In this document: in pieces, positions 16,707 through 25,762 of the stretch
How positions within the stretch are numbered: the stretch's first letter is position 1
How the letters are laid out: each line of letters opens with the position of its first letter
Source of the DNA: Flavobacteriales bacterium
GTDB lineage: Bacteria; Bacteroidota; Bacteroidia; UBA10329
Reading direction: 5' to 3'
Assembly (NCBI GenBank): GCA_021739695.1
Contig: JAIPBM010000019.1
Location: 23,265 to 87,264, forward strand
DNA: 64,000 nucleotides
Notes under the pieces: model-generated
Databases searched by the model: none
What the model was told of the DNA's origin: nothing
The model's input: only the letters and a program-made list of their open reading frames with translations
Position numbers and translations under genes: made by a program

Positions 16707-17474
16707 ATGAATAATTCTAAACAAAAAGTATTGATCACAGGTGGCGGTTCGGGCATTGGACTAGCGCTCGCGCAGAAGTTCTTGCAGCACGGAAACACCG
16801 TTATCATCACGGGCAGAAACCTGACTAAACTGGAGGAAGTGAAGGGAGAATTTCCCGAACTACACATTTTCCAAAGTGATGTTACGAAGGAAGAAGACGT
16901 AAAGAAACTGGTTGGTCAGCTACAAGCGGAATTCGGGGGTATTGATGTACTCGTAAACAATGCGGGAATCATGAATTTGGTAGATGCTGGAAACGAAAGC
17001 AACGATCTGAAAAAGCAGTTCCAAGAGATCGAGATCAACTACCATGCGCCTATCCGCATGCTGCACCATTTTCTTCCGCAGCTAAAGAAGAGTAAGCATG
17101 CCGTGCTTATCAACGTGTCATCAGGCTTGGCCTATGTTCCTTTCGCGCAAGCACCCGTTTATTCAGGTACAAAATCAGCTTTGCATTTTTGGACACAAGG
17201 CATTCGTCCACAACTGAAACAACACAATATCAGGGTTGTGGAGCTTCTTCCGCCTGTGGTAGACACCCCATTGGCCCACGGGGCCGATATTGCTGAAGAC
17301 GACAATCTAAAACCAATGCCTCCTGAGAAAATGGCCAATATATTCTGGAAGGATTTCACGAACGGAAAAGATGAGATCACGCCAGGGATTTCAACCCAAT
17401 TGAGACTTATGAGCCGATTGGCACCAAAATTTATTTTCAAACAACTGAATAAAGAACCGATTCCTAAAAGATAA
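16707..17474 (+). CDS. SDR-family oxidoreductase (DltE-like)
   Basis: A 255-residue classical SDR: TGGGSGIG (11-18) for the dinucleotide, NNAGIMN near 85, catalytic VSSG and YSGTK near 150. It resembles the DltE-like group of NAD(P)-dependent oxidoreductases. As the second gene in an HxlR-controlled cluster it may act on a reactive carbonyl or quinone, which is inference. Confidence 0.85.
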   Translation: MNNSKQKVLITGGGSGIGLALAQKFLQHGNTVIITGRNLTKLEEVKGEFPELHIFQSDVTKEEDVKKLVGQLQAEFGGIDVLVNNAGIMNLVDAGNESNDLKKQFQEIEINYHAPIRMLHHFLPQLKKSKHAVLINVSSGLAYVPFAQAPVYSGTKSALHFWTQGIRPQLKQHNIRVVELLPPVVDTPLAHGADIAEDDNLKPMPPEKMANIFWKDFTNGKDEITPGISTQLRLMSRLAPKFIFKQLNKEPIPKR

Positions 17475-17478
17475 AAAC

Positions 17479-17937
17479 TTGAAAAAGACACTTCCCTATT
17501 TCGCCATCATTGGTATTGCTGCCTTTGCTGGCAATATGATCAACATTGGCCTGAGCTATGGCATGCATTGGCTATCCTTGGAGCCCATCGCTTTTATGGA
17601 ATCGTTTAAAGTGGATTTCCCGCTTTTGCTCGGTCCGACCACTGTTACTCTGATGCCCGGATTCATAGCCACACTTTGGTTGTATTTCCTGCATAAGGAC
17701 AACAAACCAGCAAGACGTTACTGGCTTTTCGCCTTTGCGGGTTTGATGCTCGTCAACATTCAAACGGTGGTCTACCATTTGCCTATGAATCTGGATTTCA
17801 TGGCATTGAGTTACACGGCCGAAGAAGCTACGAGCAAACTACAAGGCTGGATCATCTTCCATTGGATTCGGGTAGTAGTAGCTATCGTATCTGGAGTCTT
17901 TGCCATCAAAGCTTTTCAACTTTCCAATAACAACTAA
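17479..17937 (+). CDS. Hypothetical four-helix membrane protein
   Basis: A 152-residue protein from a TTG at 17479, 4 nt after the SDR stop; there is no nearby ATG that keeps the first hydrophobic segment. Four hydrophobic segments are seen (around residues 5-25, 47-68, 80-97 and 125-147). Family not recognised with certainty. It belongs to the HxlR-facing cluster. Confidence 0.6.
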   Translation: MKKTLPYFAIIGIAAFAGNMINIGLSYGMHWLSLEPIAFMESFKVDFPLLLGPTTVTLMPGFIATLWLYFLHKDNKPARRYWLFAFAGLMLVNIQTVVYHLPMNLDFMALSYTAEEATSKLQGWIIFHWIRVVVAIVSGVFAIKAFQLSNNN

Positions 17938-17950
17938 ACCCTCAACAATC

Positions 17951-18439
17951 ATGAATAATTTCGCAATCATCAACATTCAGGCAGCTATCGGATCTATCAG
18001 TATGATCCTTGCGTTCAAATGGTGGATACAACCACGCCTTGCAAAGCTTTCCATCCACGATGCGCTGCTGCCATTCGTATTCCTGAACACCTTCCGTTAC
18101 CTCGGGTTGTCGTTTATGGCCAAAGAGCAGTTTTACGATGGATTTCCGAGTCAATTCCTGACCACTGTAGGTCTTTGGGATATGAGCACAGCCATTTTGG
18201 CCGTCATCGCGGCCATTGCTCTAAAAGGCAAATGGAAGTTCGCCATTCCAATGGTGTGGATATTTAACATCGTTGGCTTTGCGGACCTGATCACCGCCTT
18301 TCCTCAGTTCTTCGGACTGGAACTGTACAATTACAATCTAGGCACAATATGGCTCATGTTTATTACTTATGGCTTGGCAGCTTTTCTAAGTCACATCTTC
18401 ATTTTTACGCGACTTTTCAAGCATTTGAAAGGGAAGTAG
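17951..18439 (+). CDS. Hypothetical membrane protein
   Basis: 162 residues from the ATG at 17951 (the longer frame overlaps the preceding gene). About five hydrophobic segments, with LLPFVFLNTFRYLGLSFMA and a C-terminal FLSHIFIFTRLF. Similar small membrane proteins accompany DUF4345 and SDR genes in some Bacteroidota, but no function is known. Last gene of the cluster. Confidence 0.6.
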   Translation: MNNFAIINIQAAIGSISMILAFKWWIQPRLAKLSIHDALLPFVFLNTFRYLGLSFMAKEQFYDGFPSQFLTTVGLWDMSTAILAVIAAIALKGKWKFAIPMVWIFNIVGFADLITAFPQFFGLELYNYNLGTIWLMFITYGLAAFLSHIFIFTRLFKHLKGK

Positions 18440-18490
18440 AACGGTTCGTCCGAAAAGTCTCAAGCTCTCTGAAACGTAAGCTGCTCAGAC

Positions 18491-19798
18491 CTACAAATAA
18501 ACCTCCATCACCTTCCCAGCGATTCTGTTGAGGTTTATTTCGATGGTTTTGAGCGTGTATTGCAGTTGCATGAGGCTTAGTCGGCTTTCCAAAAGTGTGA
18601 GTTGCGTGAGTCGGAAATCATAGCCATTGATGGCACCCCGTTTCAATTGTTCTTCGGCAATGGCGTACACCTTTTGGCTCTCAGAAACATTGCTTTCAGC
18701 CAAGGTAATGCGTTCCAATATGGAGACATACTGCCCATAAAGTTTCAGTACATCGGCATCGAGATTATGGTTGATCTGCTGCTTAGAAAGCGTGGCGTTC
18801 TCGGCATACACCCGCGAATTCTTGATGGCAATGTTGGTCTTACCACCATTGTAAAGGTTGAAACTGATGCTGGCGCCCACGGTTGGTCCAAAGTTTCTGT
18901 TCGATTGGATGAAGCCTACCTGCGCAAAACTTTCGCTGTATCTGTAGCCTGCAAACAGATTGATGGACGGATAGCGATCGGCCTTAGCCATGCGCAATTC
19001 TGTTTCGGCTATCAGTTCATTCAGGCGCTGCTGTTCTAACTGCTGGTTGGCGCCATTCACACTTTTCAGTAGGCTGTCTTTGCTTGGCAAGGGATTTACC
19101 TCAAACTCTTTTTCGCTGATGGTCAAGGCGCTTTCCAGTTCATTATTCAGAATGCGATTGAGTTCAATTTCTAAGGTTTGAATGGCATTCTGCTGCGCCA
19201 GATAACGGATGCTATCGGTCTGATAATCTACCAATGCCTGTGCATGGTCAATGCCCTTCCCCGCGCCTACTTCCTTCCGTTTCTTCTCAATACTAAGGCG
19301 ATAGGCCGAGATTTGCATCGATTGCTTGTAGTTCTCTAGCAACTGCTGTTCGTAAATCAACTGGCTGTGCGCCATCACAATATCAGAAACGGTCTGTTCT
19401 ATGTAGAACTTGGAATTCACCTTTCCCAACTCTTCTAAAAAACCCAGTTGCTTGCGCTTGGCACGTACATAAAAGCCATCAAAAAGGGTGTAATCAATCA
19501 TTGCCTGCGCGCCCCCATTCACGTTTTGCGCATTATTTCCGCTTCGTGTAGATCCATCGGCAAAGCCTTGCTCGGTATTGTTGAGCGAGTAGGCAGCCGT
19601 TCCGTCAATTCCGAACGAAGGGAGAAAACCTGCATTACCCAAGGTATTGCTGTTGGACACAATCTGCTCCTCGTTCTTCAAAATCTGAATTTGGTAGTTC
19701 TTCTCCAATGCCGTTTTGATGAATTCGGTCAGCGTTTGTCCCGAGGCGTTGAGGTTGAAATAACAAATAACCACCGAAATAATTACAACGCGCGTCAT
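18491..19798 (-). CDS. TolC-like outer-membrane efflux protein
   Basis: The outer-membrane channel of the RND operon. With the start at 19798 it has about 435 residues and a signal peptide MTRVVIISVVICYFNLNASGQ. Two long alpha-helical hairpin halves follow with the usual LEKNYQIQILKNE at the entrance, GASISFNLYNGGKTN in the second half, and repeated Gln/Leu heptads. The longest frame starts at 19921, overlapping the RND stop by 20 bp, but its first 41 codons are mostly a dispersed palindromic repeat (RAQRSNLY, SLAMTG). The ATG at 19798 is itself inside that repeat. The true start is uncertain. Confidence 0.85.
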   Translation of the reverse strand: MTRVVIISVVICYFNLNASGQTLTEFIKTALEKNYQIQILKNEEQIVSNSNTLGNAGFLPSFGIDGTAAYSLNNTEQGFADGSTRSGNNAQNVNGGAQAMIDYTLFDGFYVRAKRKQLGFLEELGKVNSKFYIEQTVSDIVMAHSQLIYEQQLLENYKQSMQISAYRLSIEKKRKEVGAGKGIDHAQALVDYQTDSIRYLAQQNAIQTLEIELNRILNNELESALTISEKEFEVNPLPSKDSLLKSVNGANQQLEQQRLNELIAETELRMAKADRYPSINLFAGYRYSESFAQVGFIQSNRNFGPTVGASISFNLYNGGKTNIAIKNSRVYAENATLSKQQINHNLDADVLKLYGQYVSILERITLAESNVSESQKVYAIAEEQLKRGAINGYDFRLTQLTLLESRLSLMQLQYTLKTIEINLNRIAGKVMEVYL

Positions 19799-19890
19799 TG
19801 CAAGCGCAGTCCCCGTCATTGCGAGGGAAGTATGACCGAAGCAATCTATCTGATTAAGGTAGAGATTGCTTCGCTGCGCTCGCAATGACG
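19793..19890. repeat. Dispersed palindromic repeat at the 5' end of the TolC gene
   Basis: Outer arms CGTCATTGCGAG (19814-19825) and CTCGCAATGACG (19879-19890); inner arms CGAAGCAATCT (19837-19847) and AGATTGCTTCG (19863-19873); and an extra half copy CGTCATTGC from 19793. This is the well-known 'GTCATTGCGAG..GAAGCAATC' type of bacterial interspersed palindrome. Normally intergenic, here it lies within or directly before coding sequence. Confidence 0.85.
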
Positions 19891-19901
19891 TGCCCTTCGT
19901 T

Positions 19902-22900
19902 TTATTGAAAATCTGCTTCATCTACGATAATGTTCTCCTTGCTTGCCATGTAAGAATAAAGCGCAGGAATGATGTAAAGTGTGAGTAAAAGGGAGAAAAT
20001 CAATCCTCCAATAATTGACAATCCCATTGGTACACGACTGGAGGATGAATCGCCTAAAGCCAAAGCAATGGGCAAGGCGCCAAGCACGGTACTAAGGCTG
20101 GTCATAAGAATGGGACGGAAACGTTGCGCTGCGGCTTCAAACGCGGCTTCTTTCAAGGACATGCCAGCATCGCGTTTCTGATTGGCAAATTCCACAATCA
20201 GGATACCATTCTTGGTTACAATTCCTACCAGCACCACCATTCCGATCTGACTGAAGATGTTGAGGGTTTGCCCAAATGCCCAAAGCGTGAAAATGGCTCC
20301 AGCCAATGCTAAAGGCACGGTAACCATGATGATGGTTGGGTCGCGGAAGCTTTCGAATTGTGCCGCCAAGGTGAGATAAACCAACACCAACGCGAAAATG
20401 AAGATGAGCAGCGTGCTGTCTGAACTCTCTGCAAAGTCGGAGGCACTACCAGCCAACTCAGTACTAAAGCTCTCATCCAGCAGGTCTTTGGCAATGGCAC
20501 GCATCTCGTCAATACCATCACCTATGGTGAAGCCTGGAGCAGGATCGGCCTGAATGGTAGCCGAAGTGTAACGATTGTAACGCAACAACGATGGCGGACG
20601 ACTTTGATAGCCGATATCCACCAAGTTCTCGAGGGTTACCATTTGTCCGCTGCTGTTGCGCACCGTAATGTTTTTCACATCCACAGGTTCGTCCTTCTTC
20701 TCCTTAATGGCCTCAGTAATCACATAATACTGCTTGCCATCCTTCATAAAATAGCCAAGTCGTTGTTCGCTCAAATAGGTTTGAAGCGTCTTTGCAATAT
20801 CAATCACACTCACGCCCATAAGCAACGCTTTATTCCTATTGATGGTAACGGTGATCTCAGGTTTGCTGAACTTTAGATCGACCGTAGAAGCAGTAAACTT
20901 TGGGCTTTGTGCCACGCGATCCATAAACTGTGGAAGCACCTGTTTCAATCTATCTAGATCAGGAGCCTGCACCACAAACTGAACAGGTAATCCTCCAAAA
21001 CCTCCAGCGCTTGATTTGATGGTCGGGTCTTGCTGCACAAACGATTGGGCAAAGGTCAAGTTCTTCAATAATCCGTTGATCTCGTTGGCCAACTGGCTTT
21101 GCGATTTCTCCCTAGCACCCGGTTGTTTCAAGGGCATAAAAACAAAGGATGAATTGGCAGCCGTGGAAGCACGGAATGTAGGTGAAGTAACGCCCAATAG
21201 GAATGCCTTTTCGGGAATGGTGTCCAACATCTGCATCAGTCTTTCCTGATAATTGTCCATGGCCTCGTAGGAGGTTCCTTCTGGTGCTGTGGAAATGATG
21301 CGCAGTTGGCTCTTATCTTCCATTGGCGCCAACTCCGATTGCAGACTGGAACCTACAAAGTAAGTGGCCACCGTAATGACGATGAAGATGGGAAAGGCCA
21401 ACCACCGATGATTCATAAATGCAGTCAGCGAACGGGTGTAGCCATCAACCGTAGATTGCACCATTCGGCCAAACAAGCGCATGAGCGCATTTTCCTTTTT
21501 ACTCTTTTTCAGAATCCGCGAACTCATCATAGGCGTAAGCGAGAGCGTAATGAAGGTGGAAATGACAATGGCGCCCACCACTACCATGGCAAACTCCTGA
21601 AACAACTGCCCCGTTAATCCCGGCATAAAGAAGATGGGCAGGAACACGCAAATAAGTGAAATAGACGTAGCAATAACCGCAAAGAACACTTCGCGCGAGC
21701 CTTCAAAAGCGGCCTTCATTGGGTGCATACCTTCCTCTACTTTAGTGTAGATGTTTTCCATTACCACAATGGCATCATCTACAACCAATCCTGTGGCAAG
21801 CACCAATCCCAAGAGGGAAAGAATGTTGATGGAGAAACCAGCGGCATATAACACGCCAAAACTGCCAATAAGTGCAATTGGAATAAGCGTAATAGGAATG
21901 AGCGTGGTTCTCCAATTCCGAAGGAAAAAGAAGATGACCATCAGTACCAGAATGAATGCCAAGAGGATGGTTCCTTCCACCTCGCGGATGGCCGAACGGA
22001 TGCTCAGCGTTTTATCCATGGCCACATTGAGTTCAATGTCTTCTGGCAGGTCCTTCTTCATAATCTCAATCCTGCGGAAGGCTTCATCTACAATATCGAT
22101 GTAGTTAGAACCTGGCTGCGGTTGCAGGGCAATTCCTACCATGGGTTTTACGCCATTTCCGCGCAAAAGCGTGCGTTCCGATTCGGCTCCCAAACGCGCA
22201 GCACCCACATCTTTGAGGCGGATAAGCGTGTTATTTCGTTCTCCGATGATAAGTTGATCAAACTCCTCTGCTGTATAAAGTCGTCCAATGGTCCGCACAG
22301 TAAGTTCGGTTTCTGTACCCTCTATCCTACCCGATGGCAGTTCGATATTCTGAGCATCCAAGGCATTCTGAATATCGATGGGCGCAATATTGAACTCGCG
22401 CATCTTTGCTGGATCCAACTCCAAACGCATGGCGTATTTCTTCTCGCCCCAAATACGAATGCTACTCACTCCCGGAATGGTTTGCAGCCGTTCCTTGAAA
22501 ACGTTGTTTCCTATCTGTGTCAGTTCCAACAGACCACGTTTATCGCTTTGCACCGTGATTGAAAGGATGGTCTCTGCGTTGGCATCGGCTTTATTCACAA
22601 TAGGCGGATCGGCATCGGGCGGTAGGTTTTTGGTAGCCTGCGAAGCCTTGTCGCGCACATCGTTGGCGGCATTGTTCAAATCCATTTCTGGTAGAAATTC
22701 CACCGTAATGGTGCTTCTGCCATCTGTGCTGATGGAGCTGATCTTCTTAACCCCTTCTACGCTATTGATCTGTTCCTCCAGCGGCTCAGTGATCTGCGAT
22801 TCAATGATCTCGGCATTCGCACCGATATAGTTGGTAGTGATGGTTACAACAGGTGGATCGACACTCGGATACTCGCGCACACCGAGGTTGATGTAGCCCA

Positions 22901-22979
22901 CGGCCCCCAACAGCACCACCACAATGGCAAATACCGTGGCGAGAACGGGTCTCTTTATACTTATTTCTGATAATGTCAT
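19902..22979 (-). CDS. RND efflux transporter permease (AcrB-like)
   Basis: A 1025-residue inner-membrane proton-driven pump with 12 expected membrane segments and two large periplasmic loops. It opens with the standard MTLSEISIKRPVLATVFAIV. The proton-relay pair of Asp residues is seen in GLVVDDAIVVMENI, and the second half has GIVTKNGILIVEFANQKRD. Length fits the hydrophobe/amphiphile exporter group. It pairs with the adaptor gene (12-bp gap) and the TolC gene in one operon. Confidence 0.93.
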   Translation of the reverse strand: MTLSEISIKRPVLATVFAIVVVLLGAVGYINLGVREYPSVDPPVVTITTNYIGANAEIIESQITEPLEEQINSVEGVKKISSISTDGRSTITVEFLPEMDLNNAANDVRDKASQATKNLPPDADPPIVNKADANAETILSITVQSDKRGLLELTQIGNNVFKERLQTIPGVSSIRIWGEKKYAMRLELDPAKMREFNIAPIDIQNALDAQNIELPSGRIEGTETELTVRTIGRLYTAEEFDQLIIGERNNTLIRLKDVGAARLGAESERTLLRGNGVKPMVGIALQPQPGSNYIDIVDEAFRRIEIMKKDLPEDIELNVAMDKTLSIRSAIREVEGTILLAFILVLMVIFFFLRNWRTTLIPITLIPIALIGSFGVLYAAGFSINILSLLGLVLATGLVVDDAIVVMENIYTKVEEGMHPMKAAFEGSREVFFAVIATSISLICVFLPIFFMPGLTGQLFQEFAMVVVGAIVISTFITLSLTPMMSSRILKKSKKENALMRLFGRMVQSTVDGYTRSLTAFMNHRWLAFPIFIVITVATYFVGSSLQSELAPMEDKSQLRIISTAPEGTSYEAMDNYQERLMQMLDTIPEKAFLLGVTSPTFRASTAANSSFVFMPLKQPGAREKSQSQLANEINGLLKNLTFAQSFVQQDPTIKSSAGGFGGLPVQFVVQAPDLDRLKQVLPQFMDRVAQSPKFTASTVDLKFSKPEITVTINRNKALLMGVSVIDIAKTLQTYLSEQRLGYFMKDGKQYYVITEAIKEKKDEPVDVKNITVRNSSGQMVTLENLVDIGYQSRPPSLLRYNRYTSATIQADPAPGFTIGDGIDEMRAIAKDLLDESFSTELAGSASDFAESSDSTLLIFIFALVLVYLTLAAQFESFRDPTIIMVTVPLALAGAIFTLWAFGQTLNIFSQIGMVVLVGIVTKNGILIVEFANQKRDAGMSLKEAAFEAAAQRFRPILMTSLSTVLGALPIALALGDSSSSRVPMGLSIIGGLIFSLLLTLYIIPALYSYMASKENIIVDEADFQ

Positions 22980-22991
22980 ATTAGAATCCGC

Positions 22992-24050
22992 TTATTTGAT
23001 GATGGACTGTAGCGTGACATCCATTCCTACTTTCACTTGTAGAAGACCAGTTGTAATAAGCGTATCGCCTTTGCTAATGCCTGATGCTACATGTACCATA
23101 TCGGCATTGCGGCCGCCCAACTGCACCGTCTTGCGCTCCACTTTTCCGTTCTTATACAAGAAGACCGTTTGGTCGTTGATCTCTGGAACAATGGCCTGCG
23201 TAGGAACCATCAGTGCATCTTCTACAAACTCTGTAGCCACTAGCACTTCGGCAAAGGTTCCGGGCATTACCGTGTTCTGACCAGATTGCTTCAGCATGGC
23301 CCGAACACTGATGGTGCGTGAACTGGCATCCACCAACGGATTGATGGCGTAAATACTGGCCTCCAAAGTATCGTTGGCAACTACAACTCGCACCACTTTG
23401 CCCACTTTCAGGCTGTTTCGGTGTTCCTGCGCAATAGAGAAATCAACCTTCAGTCGGTCTAATTGCGTTACAACTGTAATCACCTCGCCTTCTTTCAAAT
23501 AAGCGCCTTTACTGAAGTTGCGCAGCCCCAAAGTGCCAGCAAACGGTGCTTTCACATTGGCCAGATCTACGTTTACCTGCAACTGCTGTATCTGTGCACG
23601 CAAAGTCTCCACCTTCGACACCAAACCATCAATTTCTTCCTGCGTGCTGCCTTCAATGCTCAGCAAGGCTTTCTTTCTGTCGAGGTCTTTGGTGGCAGCA
23701 TCCAACTCGGCATTCAAACCCAACAATTGCGCTTTCCAGCTTCTATCGTCCATTCGGATAATGGCCTGTCCTTCAGCCACTTTCTCTCCTTCGTTGAAGA
23801 AGATGTCCATCACCTGTCCCGACATGGGCGCCATCAGTTCTACCTGTTCGTTGGCCTGCAAAGCTGCAGTTACGGCCACCGTATTATTAAATGGTTGTGG
23901 CGTTGCAATAAAGCCGTCAACCTTCATCGTGGGTTTCGGACCTGTTGCGTCTTTCGCTTCGCCACTATCTCCGCAAGAAGCCAACAGCACTATGGCCGGA
24001 AGTACGAAAGCTCCAGCAATCCAATTCATTTTAGTCATCATCTTTTTCAC
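22992..24050 (-). CDS. RND efflux periplasmic adaptor lipoprotein
   Basis: A 352-residue membrane-fusion protein. The N-terminal signal ends in VLLASCGDS, so it is a lipoprotein anchored at the inner membrane. The biotinyl-lipoyl-like domain (LMAPMSGQVMDIFFNEGEKV and later VKAPFAGTLGLRNFSKG) flanks a helical hairpin; the beta-barrel and membrane-proximal domains follow with VPTQAIVP. It links the RND pump to TolC. Its start overlaps the marR stop by 20 bp. Confidence 0.92.
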   Translation of the reverse strand: MKKMMTKMNWIAGAFVLPAIVLLASCGDSGEAKDATGPKPTMKVDGFIATPQPFNNTVAVTAALQANEQVELMAPMSGQVMDIFFNEGEKVAEGQAIIRMDDRSWKAQLLGLNAELDAATKDLDRKKALLSIEGSTQEEIDGLVSKVETLRAQIQQLQVNVDLANVKAPFAGTLGLRNFSKGAYLKEGEVITVVTQLDRLKVDFSIAQEHRNSLKVGKVVRVVVANDTLEASIYAINPLVDASSRTISVRAMLKQSGQNTVMPGTFAEVLVATEFVEDALMVPTQAIVPEINDQTVFLYKNGKVERKTVQLGGRNADMVHVASGISKGDTLITTGLLQVKVGMDVTLQSIIK

Positions 24051-24471
24051 TTGCAGTCACTTTAAAACTTGGTTTCGGCTGGGTATCCAGCAATTTCATC
24101 ATGTGGGTCATGCCACGCTCAAAGCATTCTTTTTCCTCGGCAGAAAAGTCTTTGAACATCAGTTCGTTGGTCTGCGCCACCGCTTCTTCAATCAACGGAA
24201 TAAGTGCTTTGCCTTTAGTGGTCAACTCCACCAAATGGCATCTTCTATCGTTGCTATCTTGCTTACGTTCTACAAATCCTAGGGCGCTAAGTGCATCTAC
24301 CAAGCGCATGGTAAAGACCTTATCGCGCCTCAGCACCTGACCCAATTCCGTCTGCGTAATGCTTCCGCTGTGCTCGTTGAGGTACATCACCGCCACGAAA
24401 TAACGTTCCAGTCCGTGCGGCTTCATCAAAGCCGAAAGTGTACTGATGTACACCTCCGAAATGAGCGTCAT
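24031..24471 (-). CDS. MarR-family transcriptional regulator
   Basis: About 146 residues from the ATG at 24471. A longer frame to 24558 exists, but a full -33/-7 promoter lies inside it, so the shorter start is preferred. The winged helix shows ITQTELGQVLRRDKVFTMRLVD, then LGFVERKQDSNDRRCHLVELT with the DxRxxx wing, and VELTTKGKALIPL. It heads the marR-adaptor-RND-TolC operon and probably represses it through the palindromes at 24519-24540. Confidence 0.88.
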   Translation of the reverse strand: MTLISEVYISTLSALMKPHGLERYFVAVMYLNEHSGSITQTELGQVLRRDKVFTMRLVDALSALGFVERKQDSNDRRCHLVELTTKGKALIPLIEEAVAQTNELMFKDFSAEEKECFERGMTHMMKLLDTQPKPSFKVTASEKDDD

Positions 24472-24518
24472 TTCATACCCGTAAACCTTTGAGCGATACA
24501 ATGAATGGATGGTTTTGA

Positions 24519-24563
24519 TTGTAACAGTTACAAATGTAACTAGTGTTCCAAATTTCAAACAAA
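24519..24563 (-). promoter_or_regulatory. Efflux operon promoter with overlapping MarR operator
   Basis: On the minus strand the -7 box is TACATTTG (24531-24538), with TTTG at 24556-24559 (17-nt spacer) or 24560-24563 (21-nt spacer) as -33. Two overlapping palindromes cover the -7 box: TTGTAAC-A-GTTACAA (24519-24533) and GTTACA-AA-TGTAAC (24527-24540). MarR binding here would block the promoter. Confidence 0.7.
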
Positions 24564-24649
24564 GCGAAGTGCTAAAAGTTCATTCGTTTTGAAACTCAGA
24601 TACTGAACTGAAGGTCGGGCGGCCAACATTTTGGTGCTTGGCGCTGTTG

Positions 24650-24657
24650 TAGTTTCG
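24650..24657 (+). promoter_or_regulatory. -7 box (TAGTTTCG) of the lipoprotein msrB gene
   Basis: TAnnTTCG box 17 nt upstream of the ATG at 24675, with TTTG at 24630-24633 as a -33 (16-nt spacer). Confidence 0.45.
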
Positions 24658-24674
24658 AACAAACGCTTATTGCC

Positions 24675-25130
24675 ATGAAATCGTTATTCCCCTTAATTAC
24701 CGTCCTTTTTCTGAGTGCTTGCACACACGCACAGACTGACATTCAAAAAGACGTAAAATCAGATAGCTTTTACAAAGAGAAGCTGAACGAAGAACAGTAT
24801 TACGTCACTCGCCAGCATGGTACCGAGCGTGCCTTTACCGGCAAGTATTGGGACAATAAGGCCGATGGCATTTACACCTGCGTATGCTGCGGATTGGAGC
24901 TCTTTGATTCGCGCACCAAGTTTAAAAGCGGCACAGGTTGGCCAAGCTATTTCAGCTACATAGGCAACCATGTAGAGCAATCGACAGATACGAGCTTTGG
25001 CATGATGCGCGATGAAGTGCATTGCGCGCGTTGCAATGCGCATTTGGGACATGTGTTCGATGATGGCCCCGATCCAACTGGCCTCCGCTATTGCATCAAC
25101 TCCGCCTCTTTGGGGTTTCAAGCGAAATAG
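24675..25130 (+). CDS. msrB: Peptide-methionine (R)-S-oxide reductase, lipoprotein form
   Basis: A 151-residue MsrB that reduces methionine-R-sulfoxide in proteins. The signal ends in LSACTHA with Cys16 lipidated, so it works in the periplasm. Zinc cysteines are C69/C72 and C117/C120; the catalytic Cys is C140 in RYCINSASL. The GTGWPSY and HLGHVF motifs are intact. A second, cytoplasmic MsrB is encoded at 60319. The gene ends abutting the convergent ABC ATPase gene. Confidence 0.92.
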   Translation: MKSLFPLITVLFLSACTHAQTDIQKDVKSDSFYKEKLNEEQYYVTRQHGTERAFTGKYWDNKADGIYTCVCCGLELFDSRTKFKSGTGWPSYFSYIGNHVEQSTDTSFGMMRDEVHCARCNAHLGHVFDDGPDPTGLRYCINSASLGFQAK

Positions 25131-25760
25131 CTACTTGTAATCAGCAATATCTACCTGCTTCCCGCAAAAGCTGAACTCATCCTTTTGGTCGTTAGAGCAG
25201 ACAAGGATGATCCGGTCCTGTTTGTTTTCCTCCACCAGTTGCTTGTACCATTCGATGGCTTTCGCATCGAGGTTGGAGGTCGGTTCATCCAGCAGAACGA
25301 AAGGCGTATCAGATAGCAAGGCAAGACCGAGCTTTACCCGTTGCTTCATTCCGGAAGAGTAATACTTGATGGCCTTGGTCTTGGAATCTGTGAGGTAGAG
25401 CTTATCGATGATGGCATCGATGGTCAGACCCTTTTTGAACGGCTTCATCTTCTGATGGAATTCGAGCATTTCAATAAGGGTGAATTCCTCGACCAGCTCC
25501 AAGTAAGGCGTTGCCAATGAGAACAGGCCGAGGCTCTCCTCTACTTTGAAACCCTTCCCATCTACCGTGAATAGAAGTTCCCCTTCAGAAGCTACGGTAC
25601 TTCCCAGAATCACTTGCAAAAGCGTTGACTTTCCTGAACCATTCGGGCCAAGGATCACCGTATGTTCATTCTGTTTGAAGGTGTGATTTACACCTCTGAA
25701 GATCCACTCGTGGTTGTAGCGTTTCCCTACGTTCTGTAAAGAAATCTGCAGCGAAGACAT
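25131..25760 (-). CDS. ABC transporter ATP-binding protein without a partner permease
   Basis: A 209-residue ATPase with Walker A GPNGSGKST (39-47), signature YSSGMKQRVKLGLALL (about 134-149), Walker B with FVLLDEPTSNLD, and a switch region LVCSNDQ in which the usual His is replaced by Asn. It lies 2 nt after lpxA in the lipid A operon, with no permease nearby. It may serve a permease elsewhere, for example a heme- or lipid-export type; its role in lipid A export is speculation. Confidence 0.85.
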   Translation of the reverse strand: MSSLQISLQNVGKRYNHEWIFRGVNHTFKQNEHTVILGPNGSGKSTLLQVILGSTVASEGELLFTVDGKGFKVEESLGLFSLATPYLELVEEFTLIEMLEFHQKMKPFKKGLTIDAIIDKLYLTDSKTKAIKYYSSGMKQRVKLGLALLSDTPFVLLDEPTSNLDAKAIEWYKQLVEENKQDRIILVCSNDQKDEFSFCGKQVDIADYK

Positions 25761-25762
25761 GA

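Noticed and set aside
24472..24558. N-terminal extension of the MarR protein
   Set aside because: It contains the operon promoter and operator, so the region is upstream of the transcript start.
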